This document shows positions 1 to 9,358 of a DNA stretch of 53,505 nt, piece after piece. Origin of the DNA: Phycisphaerae bacterium (lineage in GTDB: Bacteria > Planctomycetota > Phycisphaerae > UBA1845 > JAFGLZ01); assembly GCA_016927755.1 (NCBI GenBank), contig JAFGLZ010000018.1, positions 1 through 53,505 on the forward strand, given 5' to 3'. The translations under genes were made by a program, and so were the position numbers. How positions within the stretch are numbered: position 1 is the first letter of the stretch; the number at the start of each line of letters is the position of its first letter. The notes below the pieces were generated by a model that did not search any database, had not been told where the DNA came from, and saw nothing but the letters and a program-made list of their open reading frames with translations.

Positions 1-135
1 GACATGACCGAGGTCACCCGACCCGTCGACGTCCCGGGCCTCAAGCACGACGGGGACGGCGCCTTCGATTGCGGGGCGCATGAGTACAAGGCGAACTGAG
101 TCGCGCGAGTTCGCAATGTCACCGAAATCAGGCAT
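1..135 (-). CDS. 5' end of an unidentified gene of the exopolysaccharide operon (partial)
   Basis: An open frame starts at ATG 135 and runs 45 codons off the window edge with no stop. Its start overlaps the stop of the upstream polymerase gene by 8 bases (ATGCCTGA), the same junction type seen elsewhere in this operon, and this is the main reason to believe it. The visible N-terminus begins MPDFGDIANSRDSVRLVLM. I do not recognise the family, and too little is visible to assign a function. Confidence 0.5.
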   Translation of the reverse strand, partial: MPDFGDIANSRDSVRLVLMRPAIEGAVPVVLEARDVDGSGDLGHV

Positions 136-1525
136 AGTGTCTGCTTTCCGGCAGGAACACGGTTCCAGGAACGGCACGTCTATCGGGCAGGCTCCAACGA
201 CGCTCCGGCGCCCGTACTCGACGCCGCGTCCGTTGGTCGACGGCGATCACCGAAGGCAGCGAGCCAGCGACAGCCAAGAGCATGTAGAAGAACGACAACG
301 GCTGGCCGAACAGGCCGACGCCGATGATGCAGAAACACATCGCGGCCAGGCTCGCCACGACGGACCACGTGAGCTTCCGCGTCTCCTCGTCCCTGGCCAA
401 GGCCATCGCTCTCCGCAGACGGGCAAAGGCCAGGACGAGCGTCGCCGCGAACGGGATCAGCCCGACGAGGCCGTATCGGGCGAGCACCAGGACGTAGTGG
501 TTGACCAGGTCCCAGTTCTCCCACTCGAGCGAGTCGGCGCCGGCGCGCCCGACGAGCCCGTGGCCGGTCAGCCAGTGCCCGGTCATGCCCGTCGTCAGTG
601 CCTCCTCGATCAGCCAGATACGTCCGTAGGCGTTTCGCTCGTTGAAGGAGAGCCTCGAGACGAAGACGTAGTAGAAACGACGGTTGCTGATGAATTCGAC
701 GACCGCACATACGACGACGGCGGAAATGACGGCGTGACGCCAGTATCGGCGGTATCTGTAGGCGGCGTAGAACGCCAGCGCGAACACCAACGTCATGTAA
801 GGCCCGGACGAGAGGGAGGCAATCAGTCCCACGACCGCCCCACCCGCGGCGGGTAAGGCCCACCATCGAGCCGGGTTCGACCTGAGCCAGAGCGGCATCG
901 TCAGTGGGACGATCATCGCGAAGAACACCCCGAACGTGATGGGCTCGGGGAAGCTCAACCAGGCTCGATAGAACCCCGAACGGCTCATCGCGAAGTTGCT
1001 TTCCGGATTGCTCGCGAACCACGAGGCGTACACCGTGAGCGCGTCGTAGGGATTGTGGCCCGTGAGAGTCTGATACGGCGCGAAGAGTCCCAGCGGCGCG
1101 CTGACCACCAGCAGGCCTCGGAGCAAACGGAAGTAATCCTCCCTCGTCCGGACGGACATTCGAAACGCGAAGTACGGCAGCACCGTGTCAAACGCCTCTC
1201 CCCCGTGGTAGATCAAGACGCGAAGCACGGCGTCGGCCTGGTCGATCGCCGCGGCGCACACGAAAGACGCGAGCGTCAACGGTACCATCCAGTCCAGCTT
1301 CGACCAACGAATCCGCCGGTGCGCGCCCTCGAACAGGAGCCTGGCGATCAGAACGAGGACGACGATCCGAGGCGCGCTGAAGTCGACGCCTTCCACCTGG
1401 ACCGTCAGGTTTCGCGGAACCCACACGTAGACGGCGCACAGTGCGGTCAGGCCGGTCGTATGCCGCCCGATCAGGACGAATACGACGCCGATGCCCGCCA
1501 CGGCTAGTGTGATCAACTCACCCAT
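128..1525 (-). CDS. O-antigen ligase/polymerase-type membrane protein
   Basis: A 465-residue polytopic inner-membrane protein with about ten hydrophobic segments. A large extracytoplasmic loop around residues 290-340 carries the GHWLTGHGLVGRAG stretch, typical of O-antigen ligase/Wzy-like polymerases. I infer that it polymerises or ligates the repeat units made by this operon. ATG 1525 (MGELITLAVAG) is chosen because it opens directly onto the first membrane segment and overlaps the stop of the GT39-type gene by 8 bases (ATGGGTGA). The in-frame extension to 1618 is basic, proline-rich shadow sequence. Polymerase and ligase cannot be told apart from sequence alone. Confidence 0.8.
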   Translation of the reverse strand: MGELITLAVAGIGVVFVLIGRHTTGLTALCAVYVWVPRNLTVQVEGVDFSAPRIVVLVLIARLLFEGAHRRIRWSKLDWMVPLTLASFVCAAAIDQADAVLRVLIYHGGEAFDTVLPYFAFRMSVRTREDYFRLLRGLLVVSAPLGLFAPYQTLTGHNPYDALTVYASWFASNPESNFAMSRSGFYRAWLSFPEPITFGVFFAMIVPLTMPLWLRSNPARWWALPAAGGAVVGLIASLSSGPYMTLVFALAFYAAYRYRRYWRHAVISAVVVCAVVEFISNRRFYYVFVSRLSFNERNAYGRIWLIEEALTTGMTGHWLTGHGLVGRAGADSLEWENWDLVNHYVLVLARYGLVGLIPFAATLVLAFARLRRAMALARDEETRKLTWSVVASLAAMCFCIIGVGLFGQPLSFFYMLLAVAGSLPSVIAVDQRTRRRVRAPERRWSLPDRRAVPGTVFLPESRHYA

Positions 1526-2855
1526 GTCTTGGGAGCCAGGCCTCCCGGGACCCAGGGGCGAACACGGACGCCTGTGATCGTCTCCGCGGCCACAAGGAGC
1601 CAAGGGCCAGACCGGCAAACGAGGCCAGCATCGGGATCGCCGGCAGCGCGTACCGCACGAGCGGGTTCACCAACCCCCCCACCGCGTTGTAGTAGAGGAC
1701 GACGGCGACGGGCAGGACCACGAACGGATCCCGGCGCGGACCCGCCCGCCAGACGCCGATGATCGCCAGGAGCAGCAGCGGGGCGTTGAGCAGTGCCGCG
1801 ACGATGCTGGCCTCTGGCGTGGGTCCGAGATACCAGAATCTGGCCAGTCCGCGAATCGTACGTCCGAGGAACGCCCATGGATCCCGAAGCGCCTTCTCCC
1901 TTACGTCGTCGGTGAGGTAACGACTGAGCAGGGCCTCCTGGCGAGGGGAGTCGAAGAAGACGGCGAACCGCAGCCTTGGCTCGATGCCACGCGACCGCGC
2001 GATCTCGCCCTGAATCCGGCGCGACTCCCGCATCAACTGCGCGACCCCACGTCCGTCGCCGAGTTTTCGAGCGATGTGGTAGCCGTCATAGGCCGTCGAT
2101 CCCGAGTTGGAGGAGGGGAAGACGACCAGGCCGGTCAGTCGGTAGTTCCGCCATCCCCAGGCCCCCACGGCCAGCAGCACCGGGACGATCGCCAAGGTGA
2201 AGCTCCGCGCGAGCGCGATACGATGTCCTCGGGCGATCGGGAGACACAATGCCCCGGTTGCCAATACGACAGGCAACAGCACATTGATGTCCCGCGCCAT
2301 GACGGCGACCGTCAGGCAAGCGCCGAGGGCCAAGGCCACATGCCACGCTCCCGGACGGCGAAGCAGGCCGAGGGTCAGGAGCAACGTGATCATGATGGCC
2401 ATTGTCGACAGGGGTTCGGCGAGGTAGCGGGAGCAGGCTACCCAATCACCGGGGTAGAACGCGAAGATCATCCCGGCAAGGAGGGCCGCCCGTCGCCCCC
2501 AAGGCAAGGCCAGGAGGTAGCACGCGCAGGCGGTCACGGCGCTGAGGAGCGCCTGGCTCACTTGCACCGGCCAGAGCTTGACGCCGCCGACTACATAGAA
2601 GATCCCGGCGAGAAAGAGCGGATAGGCCGGCGGACGCGAAACGGTCTCGCCCAGATCGGGCTGGAATCGGTATCCTCGTCCCGCCAGGAGGTTCTCGGCG
2701 ATGAGCTCATAGCCGTCGCTCCCGACATCAAGGCCCGTTCGATGAGCCATGGCGTCGCGCCCCAGGACGAATCCGATCCGCACGACCACCGCCACCGTGA
2801 AGACGGCAAGTAGGGTTCGATAGCTCGGACTGCCGGAGACCATCGTCTTGTTCAT
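1518..2855 (-). CDS. GT39/ArnT-type membrane glycosyltransferase
   Basis: A 445-residue multi-spanning protein of the dolichyl-phosphate-mannose/ArnT class. After the first membrane segment comes DGYELIAENLLAGRGY, then SRPPAYPLFLAGIFY, the usual first-loop signature of bacterial GT39 (PMT_2) enzymes. About ten further hydrophobic segments follow. The family moves a sugar from a polyprenyl-phosphate carrier to an acceptor outside the membrane. Here it probably decorates the polysaccharide or a lipid-linked intermediate. It lies 36 bases after the acetyltransferase gene and overlaps the following polymerase by 8 bases. Sugar and acceptor are unknown. Confidence 0.8.
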   Translation of the reverse strand: MNKTMVSGSPSYRTLLAVFTVAVVVRIGFVLGRDAMAHRTGLDVGSDGYELIAENLLAGRGYRFQPDLGETVSRPPAYPLFLAGIFYVVGGVKLWPVQVSQALLSAVTACACYLLALPWGRRAALLAGMIFAFYPGDWVACSRYLAEPLSTMAIMITLLLTLGLLRRPGAWHVALALGACLTVAVMARDINVLLPVVLATGALCLPIARGHRIALARSFTLAIVPVLLAVGAWGWRNYRLTGLVVFPSSNSGSTAYDGYHIARKLGDGRGVAQLMRESRRIQGEIARSRGIEPRLRFAVFFDSPRQEALLSRYLTDDVREKALRDPWAFLGRTIRGLARFWYLGPTPEASIVAALLNAPLLLLAIIGVWRAGPRRDPFVVLPVAVVLYYNAVGGLVNPLVRYALPAIPMLASFAGLALGSLWPRRRSQASVFAPGSREAWLPRHG

Positions 2856-2891
2856 GTCGATCGCTATGGTGGGCCGATCGGACGGACCGAT

Positions 2892-3611
2892 CTACAACCC
2901 AAAGTGAGTCGCGCTCGTCAGCGGCATCTTGGCGGCCACCTCGTCGATCGGGAGGGAAGCATCCGTCAACCGCCCACCCGTGTGCTTGATCGCCCGCGCC
3001 GGATTCCCGACGGCAACCGAACAGGGAGGAACGTCGCGGGTCACCACGCTGTTGGCGCCGATGATCGAATCGTGCCCGATCGTGACGCCTTTCAAGACCA
3101 CGACGTTCTGCCCGAGCCAGCAATTGTCCTCCACCCGGACGGGACGCGTCACAAGCGAGCGGCTCTTTGTCACGGGGACTCCGCCGGGCTCGACAACGTG
3201 GTCTGAATCGGTGATCAGGACGTTCGAGGCGATCAGAACGTTCCTGCCGATGGCCACGAGCCGCGCGGCGTTGCACTGGAAGCGGTACATCACGGTGCAC
3301 CCGTCAGCCAGCATGATCTTCGGCGCGTCGCCTTGCAGGGGACGCAGATCCGCCAGGATGAACTCGTCCATGATCGTCACGCGCGAACCGATCGCCACGG
3401 CACGAGGGTTGTTCACCTGGAGGCACCGGCCGAGAACGGAGCCGGCACCCAATGCGTGGAGGCGCGACCGCCACAGAATGTGTGTCCGGGCAATCAGCCA
3501 TGCGCGTCTTGCCGCCATGCAGAACCGGCGGACAGCGTTCACCTCGCGCACAACGGTTGCGTCCTCCGGCCGGTCGGCTTCGGACATTGGTGTGTCTCGT
3601 GTCGTGTCCAT
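2892..3611 (-). CDS. Hexapeptide-repeat O-acetyltransferase
   Basis: A 239-residue protein of the left-handed beta-helix (LbH) acyltransferase family. Hexapeptide turns run from about residue 75 to 210, including VAIGRNVLIASNVLITDSDH and VVLKGVTIGHDSIIGANSVV, followed by the usual end PPCSVAVGNPAR. The His in the DSDH segment is in the position of the catalytic base in such enzymes. It would acetylate a sugar hydroxyl or amine using acetyl-CoA in the cytoplasm. It starts only 4 bases after the stop of the polysaccharide deacetylase-like gene, so the two are surely co-transcribed. Confidence 0.85.
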   Translation of the reverse strand: MDTTRDTPMSEADRPEDATVVREVNAVRRFCMAARRAWLIARTHILWRSRLHALGAGSVLGRCLQVNNPRAVAIGSRVTIMDEFILADLRPLQGDAPKIMLADGCTVMYRFQCNAARLVAIGRNVLIASNVLITDSDHVVEPGGVPVTKSRSLVTRPVRVEDNCWLGQNVVVLKGVTIGHDSIIGANSVVTRDVPPCSVAVGNPARAIKHTGGRLTDASLPIDEVAAKMPLTSATHFGL

Positions 3612-3615
3612 CGGT

Positions 3616-5040
3616 TCACCTGGAATGAGCGATCGGTCTCATGTCGGGCGTCGATGGCGGGGTCCTCCATCGGCGAGCGTCCTTGTCATGCTCTTCCCGC
3701 ACTCCGCGGCGCCTGCGAATCAGGAACCCCAACGTCGCACCGACCGCCACGCAGATGGCTTGCCATCGTACGCCCCGAATCACGTACCCGTGTCTGGCAA
3801 TCTCCGCGGCTCCGAGCACAAGCACCACCAGGCCGATCGCGGCAAGATACCCAACCATTCGAGATCCCCCGCGCGTCCTGAAGCCGTAACGGGCCATGGC
3901 TCGCGATCCGACCCACCCGACCAGGAGCGAGAGAATCGCCGTTGCGCCGACCGCCAATCGCCACGGAATCTGTCTGGAGCGATACCACTCCTCAGGCGCA
4001 TAGCAGGTCGCGCGATCATCACGAACGAACGACGAGGCGATGCCCGCGTCGTCGAGAAGCCGCCTGCTGCCATGCCAGATCAAGGCCGCTCGCCACCGAC
4101 GACGCCACTCTTCGAGCGAGCGTCTCGGCAAGTCTGAGAGGCCGACACACGCCCATTCAGGGCTCGCGGCAACGTGGGCCAGCAGCGCCTCCAAGGACCG
4201 CAGGTTCGCTTCCGCCTGGTCGCCCTCGAAATCGAACGGATGCGTCGTCAACACGACGATGGCGCCGGGCGGAGGCGGCTTGGCGGATCGCATCCACTCG
4301 AAGACCGACTCCACATCGGAGGCACATTGAGGCACGACGCGGATCGTGCCGATCGGGGCATCGATCGGATGGAAGTCCGGACTGATCCAGTCGAAGCCCA
4401 GCGTCGCGAGGCATCGAGCGGTGGCGTCGTCCCAGGCATTCCACGGGGGTACGAAGACACGGACCGGCCGGCCGATCGCCGACGCGAGGACGTCGCGCCC
4501 CAATCGCAGGGCACCGTGCTGCCATTGCGGGGACTGCCACCGGAACTCGCCCGGACGGTGTCCGGCAGGTGATCGGCGTCGATGCTCGAGGCCGTGGAGG
4601 GCCGCTTCGACAGTCCCCAGCCCGACGTACTCCCGCAACAACCTGACCCACGGATCGTTCGGGTCGGAGAGCCAGCTCGCATCGGCACTCGTCGAGACCA
4701 GCGTTCTCCGCGGAACCGTCTGGTCGTGGATCGGAAACGGGATCACGCCGACGACGAGCCTTGCGTCATATCGACGGAACAACTCGAAGATTCGCCGCTC
4801 CAGCTCGACGCCCACCGATACACGGCGATACGGAACGACGGGCGAGTAGTCGTCGTAGCGGACGATCAGAAACCGATGACGGGTCGGCTCGACGGGGTGG
4901 CCGCTCGCCGCTGCCGCCGGGAGCGGCATTGCCAGCGCGATCGTTGCCCATGCCGCCAGCGTCCACCGTCCGCCCCGCGCTGGGGGACCTCGGCGAGCCA
5001 AGCCCTCAAGGGATTGATGATTTGTCATGTGGGAACACAT
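3616..5040 (-). CDS. Membrane-anchored DUF2334-like polysaccharide deacetylase-fold protein
   Basis: About 474 residues. An N-terminal signal sequence (LAAWATIALAMPLPAAAA) is followed by a deacetylase-like (beta/alpha) domain with RYDDYSP, AALHGLEH and VPPWNAWD. These motifs match the DUF2334/NodB-like fold, where the Asp pair and His residues bind a metal. Two or three hydrophobic helices lie near the C-terminus (residues about 360-450), so it is probably anchored in the membrane with the catalytic domain outside. It may deacetylate the exported polymer. ATG 5040 or 5028 are both possible starts, and no strong ribosome site decides between them. Confidence 0.7.
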   Translation of the reverse strand: MCSHMTNHQSLEGLARRGPPARGGRWTLAAWATIALAMPLPAAAASGHPVEPTRHRFLIVRYDDYSPVVPYRRVSVGVELERRIFELFRRYDARLVVGVIPFPIHDQTVPRRTLVSTSADASWLSDPNDPWVRLLREYVGLGTVEAALHGLEHRRRSPAGHRPGEFRWQSPQWQHGALRLGRDVLASAIGRPVRVFVPPWNAWDDATARCLATLGFDWISPDFHPIDAPIGTIRVVPQCASDVESVFEWMRSAKPPPPGAIVVLTTHPFDFEGDQAEANLRSLEALLAHVAASPEWACVGLSDLPRRSLEEWRRRWRAALIWHGSRRLLDDAGIASSFVRDDRATCYAPEEWYRSRQIPWRLAVGATAILSLLVGWVGSRAMARYGFRTRGGSRMVGYLAAIGLVVLVLGAAEIARHGYVIRGVRWQAICVAVGATLGFLIRRRRGVREEHDKDARRWRTPPSTPDMRPIAHSR

Positions 5041-5062
5041 CTCGATCGCTACCGGCGTGGGT

Positions 5063-6184
5063 CTAGCCAGGCGCGAGTGCTTGCGTGGACTGTTCGATCG
5101 TTCGTCCCTCATCCGTCGCGGAGCCAGGCATGTCATCGTGTCCCGTTGCGCCCCGCCCCGTGATCGCGCGCAGAGCCGACTCGAACTGGTCGATGGCTCT
5201 CGCCCAACTGAAGCCCTGCAGGGCCTCCGAGGATGCGAGGATGAATCGGCTCCTCAAGACCGGATCCTCGACGAGTTGAATGATCCGTGCCGAAAGCATC
5301 TCGGCGCTCCCGACCGGAACAAGCAAGCCGTTGATCCCGGAGTGGATGAAGTCCGACGGCCCGCCGCAGGACGTGCTCACGACGGCGCACCCGCACGCCA
5401 TGGCCTCGAGCAGGGGCAGGCCGAAGCCCTCGGATCGGCTCGCGCAGAACCAGACGAGAGACCTCGAGTAGAGATTCCGCGCCGCGCTGACCGACGGCAG
5501 CCGAACGTATCTCGCCGCCGGAGGCAGCCCAGCGGGACGCGGGTAAGCACCGAATACACGAATGGGCGCACGAGGAAGGCGTCTGTGAACCTCTTCGCAA
5601 ACGGCCAGGATCGTTTCGGGATCCTTGACCGTCGCGCCGTGATACACGGTCCCGACTCCGTCTCGCTGGGCCGCGGATCGGGCGGGATAGTACTCGGAAG
5701 GGTCGATCGCGTTGTGAACGACGAATATCGGGTCGTCGGCGCCGAGATCGCGCATCTCGCGAACCAGATGGGAGCTCACGACGATGCGAGGCATCGGCAA
5801 GCTCCAGGCCGAGATCATTCTGTCCTGATTCCACGGCTCACGCCCGCGACAGTTATTCACCTGGACCCCGCATGCTTCGGGAAGCTCGGCGATCGCCAAT
5901 GTGCAATCCGCCCCGACTCCGATCAGCACGTCATTGCGCCCGACGACGTCCGGACTCAGCCGATCATAAGCGACGACCTGCCCCGGGAAGCTTCGGAGCC
6001 AATCGTGGCGATGTCCGTGGCGGAGCCCGAGGTAGGCCTCGCGAAGGATCGGCCTGGCGCGGAACGGCGCGCGGGGATAGAGGATGCGGACGTCGTGCCC
6101 GCGTTCGGTAAGCCCGACGCCGAACCGAGCGATCATCCGGGACCCTCCCCCTGCCCTTCCCGGCATGACGAAGGTGATTCGCAT
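5063..6184 (-). CDS. GT4 family glycosyltransferase
   Basis: A 373-residue GT-B glycosyltransferase. The N-terminus MRITFVMPGRAGGGSRMIAR shows the first Rossmann strand and glycine-rich loop. The C-terminal nucleotide-sugar site holds SEGFGLPLLEAMACGCAVV, the EX7E-type motif of retaining GT4 enzymes. It should add one sugar to the lipid-linked repeat unit in the cytoplasm. It sits between the flippase and the deacetylase-fold gene with short gaps. Donor sugar is not predictable. Confidence 0.9.
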   Translation of the reverse strand: MRITFVMPGRAGGGSRMIARFGVGLTERGHDVRILYPRAPFRARPILREAYLGLRHGHRHDWLRSFPGQVVAYDRLSPDVVGRNDVLIGVGADCTLAIAELPEACGVQVNNCRGREPWNQDRMISAWSLPMPRIVVSSHLVREMRDLGADDPIFVVHNAIDPSEYYPARSAAQRDGVGTVYHGATVKDPETILAVCEEVHRRLPRAPIRVFGAYPRPAGLPPAARYVRLPSVSAARNLYSRSLVWFCASRSEGFGLPLLEAMACGCAVVSTSCGGPSDFIHSGINGLLVPVGSAEMLSARIIQLVEDPVLRSRFILASSEALQGFSWARAIDQFESALRAITGRGATGHDDMPGSATDEGRTIEQSTQALAPG

Positions 6185-6211
6185 GATCCGCTTCCTCCCA
6201 CAGCGATCGGA

Positions 6212-7732
6212 TCAGTCCGTCGCCAGACTCGTCCGTAATGCTCGGCGGCCGATCCCCCGGACGACGTCGCTCACCAAAGGGACGCTCACGGCGACCGCGA
6301 CGATATAGGTTGGCGCGGCAAGGCAGAACATGAAGCCCAGTCGAGCGGGGCCCGGTCCAAGATCAGGCAGTAGGACCACCCGACTTACGACCCCAACCGC
6401 GCACGCTACGCCCGCGCAGAGCAGCGGGCAGCGCGTCGCGGCCAGAACGTCGTGAAGACGATACAACGTGCCCCTGAAACAGTACGCGAGGCACGGCACC
6501 AGACCGACCCAGTGGGCGATCGCGAAGGCGCCCGCCACGCCCTCGGCCCCCCAAGGCAGCCCCGCAACGAACGCCACTGCGACCATCGGCGACCAGACAA
6601 GGCCCCAACGCAACATTCGATCAGGCCGCCCCCCCGAGATGTACACCCATCCCGTCGTCGCCGAGAGCGTTTTGGGAATGGCGGCCAGGAAGAGCAGCCG
6701 AAGCGGAACGACCGCCTGACCCCACTGATGCCCCAGGAGAGACAGGACGATGTCTTCCGTCCAGAGAATCCCCGCGACGCAGAGCGGCATGCCCAGGAGG
6801 CCAAGAAACTGGATCATCTTGCCGTACGTCGCCCGCATGTCGTTCGGGTTTCCAACCGAGCGTGACATCGAGGCGATGGCCGCCTCCGCCATACCGATCG
6901 TGGAGACGCATCGCGTCATCAGGCGGAAAGACGTCGCGTATAGCCCGAGGGCGAACGCGCCGCAGAACCGCCCGAGAAGGACCTTGTCCAAGTTCGTCGA
7001 CAGGTAGCCGATCAGACCGTGGGCTGTGAGTCGCCCGCCAAACCCGAGCATCGCCCGGAGGTCCCCACACCGCTTCGGCCATCCGGGGCGCCATCGGAAG
7101 GCCATCCAGGCGGCAACGCTCTCGCACCACGCGGTCACCAGGGCCTGGCACACGAGCGCCCAATAACCCCATCCAAGACACGCAGAGGCGATGCAGGCGA
7201 CCGCCCCCGCACTCATCCCCGTCAGGCGAACGACGGCGACCCGACGGAACTTCATGTGACGCTTGAGGAGCGCACTGTGTTGAACGCCGAGCGCGGTCAG
7301 CGGAAACGCGGCCGCCAGGACGATCGTCAGCGTCATCAACCGTGGCTGGCCGTAGAACCAGACCAGCACGGGGGCCAAGGACACGGTAACGAGTGCGAGC
7401 AACAGACCGAATCCGATATTGACCCAGAACAGCGTGCTCAACTGCTCCTGTCCGATCTCCGGCCTCTGAACGGTCACATGCGACAGGCCGAGGTCTCCGA
7501 ACACCATGAGCAGCGCGGTGACGCTGTACACCATCGCGACCAACCCGAAATCCCCGGGCGTCAGCAGTCGAGCCGCGATCGCCAGCGAGGCGAACATCGT
7601 GACGCCGCCGACCGCGCGCGCGAGGATGATTACGGTCGCCCCGCCGATCGCGCCCTCGCCGCGCGCGGCGGTCCGCGCCGTCGAGACGCGCGGGTCGTCT
7701 AGAATCGCGGGCTCGTGATCTCTGTTATCCAT
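6212..7732 (-). CDS. Wzx-type polysaccharide flippase (MOP superfamily)
   Basis: A 506-residue membrane protein with 12-14 hydrophobic segments. It has the conserved GDFGLVAMVYSVTALLMVFG stretch around residues 60-80, typical of the polysaccharide synthase/Wzx branch of the MOP exporters. It would flip undecaprenyl-linked repeat units across the inner membrane. Together with the ligase/polymerase-type protein and the Wzz-kinase it points to a Wzx/Wzy-dependent pathway. Its ATG overlaps the TAA of the upstream methyltransferase gene by 8 bases (ATGGATAA). Confidence 0.88.
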   Translation of the reverse strand: MDNRDHEPAILDDPRVSTARTAARGEGAIGGATVIILARAVGGVTMFASLAIAARLLTPGDFGLVAMVYSVTALLMVFGDLGLSHVTVQRPEIGQEQLSTLFWVNIGFGLLLALVTVSLAPVLVWFYGQPRLMTLTIVLAAAFPLTALGVQHSALLKRHMKFRRVAVVRLTGMSAGAVACIASACLGWGYWALVCQALVTAWCESVAAWMAFRWRPGWPKRCGDLRAMLGFGGRLTAHGLIGYLSTNLDKVLLGRFCGAFALGLYATSFRLMTRCVSTIGMAEAAIASMSRSVGNPNDMRATYGKMIQFLGLLGMPLCVAGILWTEDIVLSLLGHQWGQAVVPLRLLFLAAIPKTLSATTGWVYISGGRPDRMLRWGLVWSPMVAVAFVAGLPWGAEGVAGAFAIAHWVGLVPCLAYCFRGTLYRLHDVLAATRCPLLCAGVACAVGVVSRVVLLPDLGPGPARLGFMFCLAAPTYIVAVAVSVPLVSDVVRGIGRRALRTSLATD

Positions 7733-8528
7733 GCCTTCGGATCAAGACGTCGTATCGACATCGCGACGCGCTGCGTCCCGGAATGCGTTGAGGAAGGAAG
7801 CTCACGTCGCAGGCGATCTCATGCAACGCCCCGCGGAAGAAGCCGCGACGATAGTGCCTTGGCTTCACGCGATTGTTCGAGGCCTGAAGCCGATGCCGCG
7901 CGTGCCACATCGGCAGGAGTGGCGACAGGAACGCGTCCACCACGCGCTCGTTGTGGCCGTGTCCAATCAGCCTTTGTCTCTGACGCTCCATGACGCCGAA
8001 GACGTCGCCGATGAGGATGAGCCCGCCCGGCCGGCATGCGCGGATCAACTCCGCAACGACCCGCCGGGCATAGTCGTCGTCAGGCAAGCACTGGAATACG
8101 CTGTAGCAAAGCACCTTGTCGAAGCGCCCCGACGCGACGGGCAGCGCGCCAGCCTCGGCGACGCCCAGCCGGAGGCGAGCGCGGTCAACCGCGAAGTCCC
8201 CCGCCCGACGGATCTGGGCTTCGCACAGATCGAATCCGTAGCCGAGCTGATCTTCGTGCAACACGAGGGAGAGACTCGCTCCGGTGCCACACCCGATCTC
8301 CAGCAGCCGATCGCGGAGGCTCAGGTCGAGCTTCCGTCGAATGTCCGCCACCGTGAGTCGCGCGATCGTCTCGTCGTAGCTCCAGCGGTGGGCCGCAACC
8401 CAGCTCGCCGCGGAGGCCGCGACCTCATAGAGACGCCGCCATTCCTCCACCCTTGGCGTATGCACCACCTGAACGGACACGCCAGTCCCTCGCGACCCCA
8501 CTGCCACGCACCGCTCGCCAATCCTCAT
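7725..8528 (-). CDS. Class I SAM-dependent methyltransferase
   Basis: A 267-residue Rossmann methyltransferase. Motif I is LLEIGCGTGASLSLVL, motif II includes GYGFDLCEAQI, and motif IV is around FDKVLCYSVFQCLPDDDY. This is the pattern of small-molecule or sugar O-methyltransferases. ATG 8528 forms an ATGA overlap with the stop of the preceding methyltransferase gene, so it is preferred to the upstream in-frame start at 8600. It probably methylates a sugar of the repeat unit. Confidence 0.82.
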   Translation of the reverse strand: MRIGERCVAVGSRGTGVSVQVVHTPRVEEWRRLYEVAASAASWVAAHRWSYDETIARLTVADIRRKLDLSLRDRLLEIGCGTGASLSLVLHEDQLGYGFDLCEAQIRRAGDFAVDRARLRLGVAEAGALPVASGRFDKVLCYSVFQCLPDDDYARRVVAELIRACRPGGLILIGDVFGVMERQRQRLIGHGHNERVVDAFLSPLLPMWHARHRLQASNNRVKPRHYRRGFFRGALHEIACDVSFLPQRIPGRSASRCRYDVLIRRHG

Positions 8529-9358
8529 CCCGCCGGTCCCGGCTTGGCCACTTCCACGTAGTAGGTCCACCCGAGTCGACGAATGACAGGCCATCGCCAC
8601 AATCGCTCACACAGTCGGTTCGTCGCGAGCTGCCAGCGCCGCGGGAGGACGGATCTGCGGAAGACGCGGAAATCCCCATACTGCAGCGTGCGCCAGTCCA
8701 TGACGCGAAGCCCGGCCCGGCGAAGCATCCTGTTGAATCGACCGATTCGAAAGAGCATCGGCATCACCTCATCCGAGGGCGTCGAGCGGCCCTTTCCCCC
8801 TCTCAGGCGGGCCTTGACGCCTTCCGGAGCGATCAGCCCCAGCCAGAACAGCGGATCGGTCAGGCTTCCGCAATAGAAGAGGTTCCGAACCGTCAGCACG
8901 GCCGTGGCGCCGGGCATCAGGATGCGAGATACCTCGGCAAGGACCCGCTGTGGGTCGTTCACCCACGACACCAAGGCAATGCAGAGCGACCCGGCAAACG
9001 CGCCGTCTCGAAACGGCAGATCGTGCGCGTCGGCCTGAATGACGTAGGCCCCCTGTCGACGGCGTTCCACTAGCCGCTGTCGGGCACGGACGGCGAGCAT
9101 GTGAGAGAAATCCACGGCGCACACTCGAAGCCCGGACTCGGCGATCCGGTCGGCGATGATCCCCGGACCGCAGCCGAGATCGAGCACGATCGACTCGGCC
9201 GGAAGACCCTGGGCCGTGATGGCCGAGTGACTCAGATCCATCCGCTTGAGGACCACGTCCCCGCGTAGTCCCTTGTCGTCGTACTGCTCCTCCCAGTGGC
9301 GGGCCGTCTCGTCGAAGAACGACCGCCGTCCGCTCCGCTTGGTGCATCGCGTGATCAC
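8525..9358 (-). CDS. Class I SAM-dependent methyltransferase (second copy type)
   Basis: A 277-residue protein. Motif I is VLDLGCGPGIIADRIAESGL, followed by the acidic AVDFSHM strand end and DAHDLPFRDGAFAGSLCIAL, typical of Methyltransf_11/25 enzymes. GTG 9358 is chosen because it makes a GTGA overlap with the stop of the glycosyltransferase gene, and the sequence upstream in this frame has shadow-like composition. It is not a close copy of the neighbouring methyltransferase. Probably methylates a sugar or its lipid-linked precursor. Confidence 0.8.
   Translation of the reverse strand: MITRCTKRSGRRSFFDETARHWEEQYDDKGLRGDVVLKRMDLSHSAITAQGLPAESIVLDLGCGPGIIADRIAESGLRVCAVDFSHMLAVRARQRLVERRRQGAYVIQADAHDLPFRDGAFAGSLCIALVSWVNDPQRVLAEVSRILMPGATAVLTVRNLFYCGSLTDPLFWLGLIAPEGVKARLRGGKGRSTPSDEVMPMLFRIGRFNRMLRRAGLRVMDWRTLQYGDFRVFRRSVLPRRWQLATNRLCERLWRWPVIRRLGWTYYVEVAKPGPAG

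Noticed and set aside
5027..6238. 403-codon plus-strand frame opposite the GT4 gene
   Set aside because: The minus-strand frame has clear glycosyltransferase motifs; this one is a shadow.
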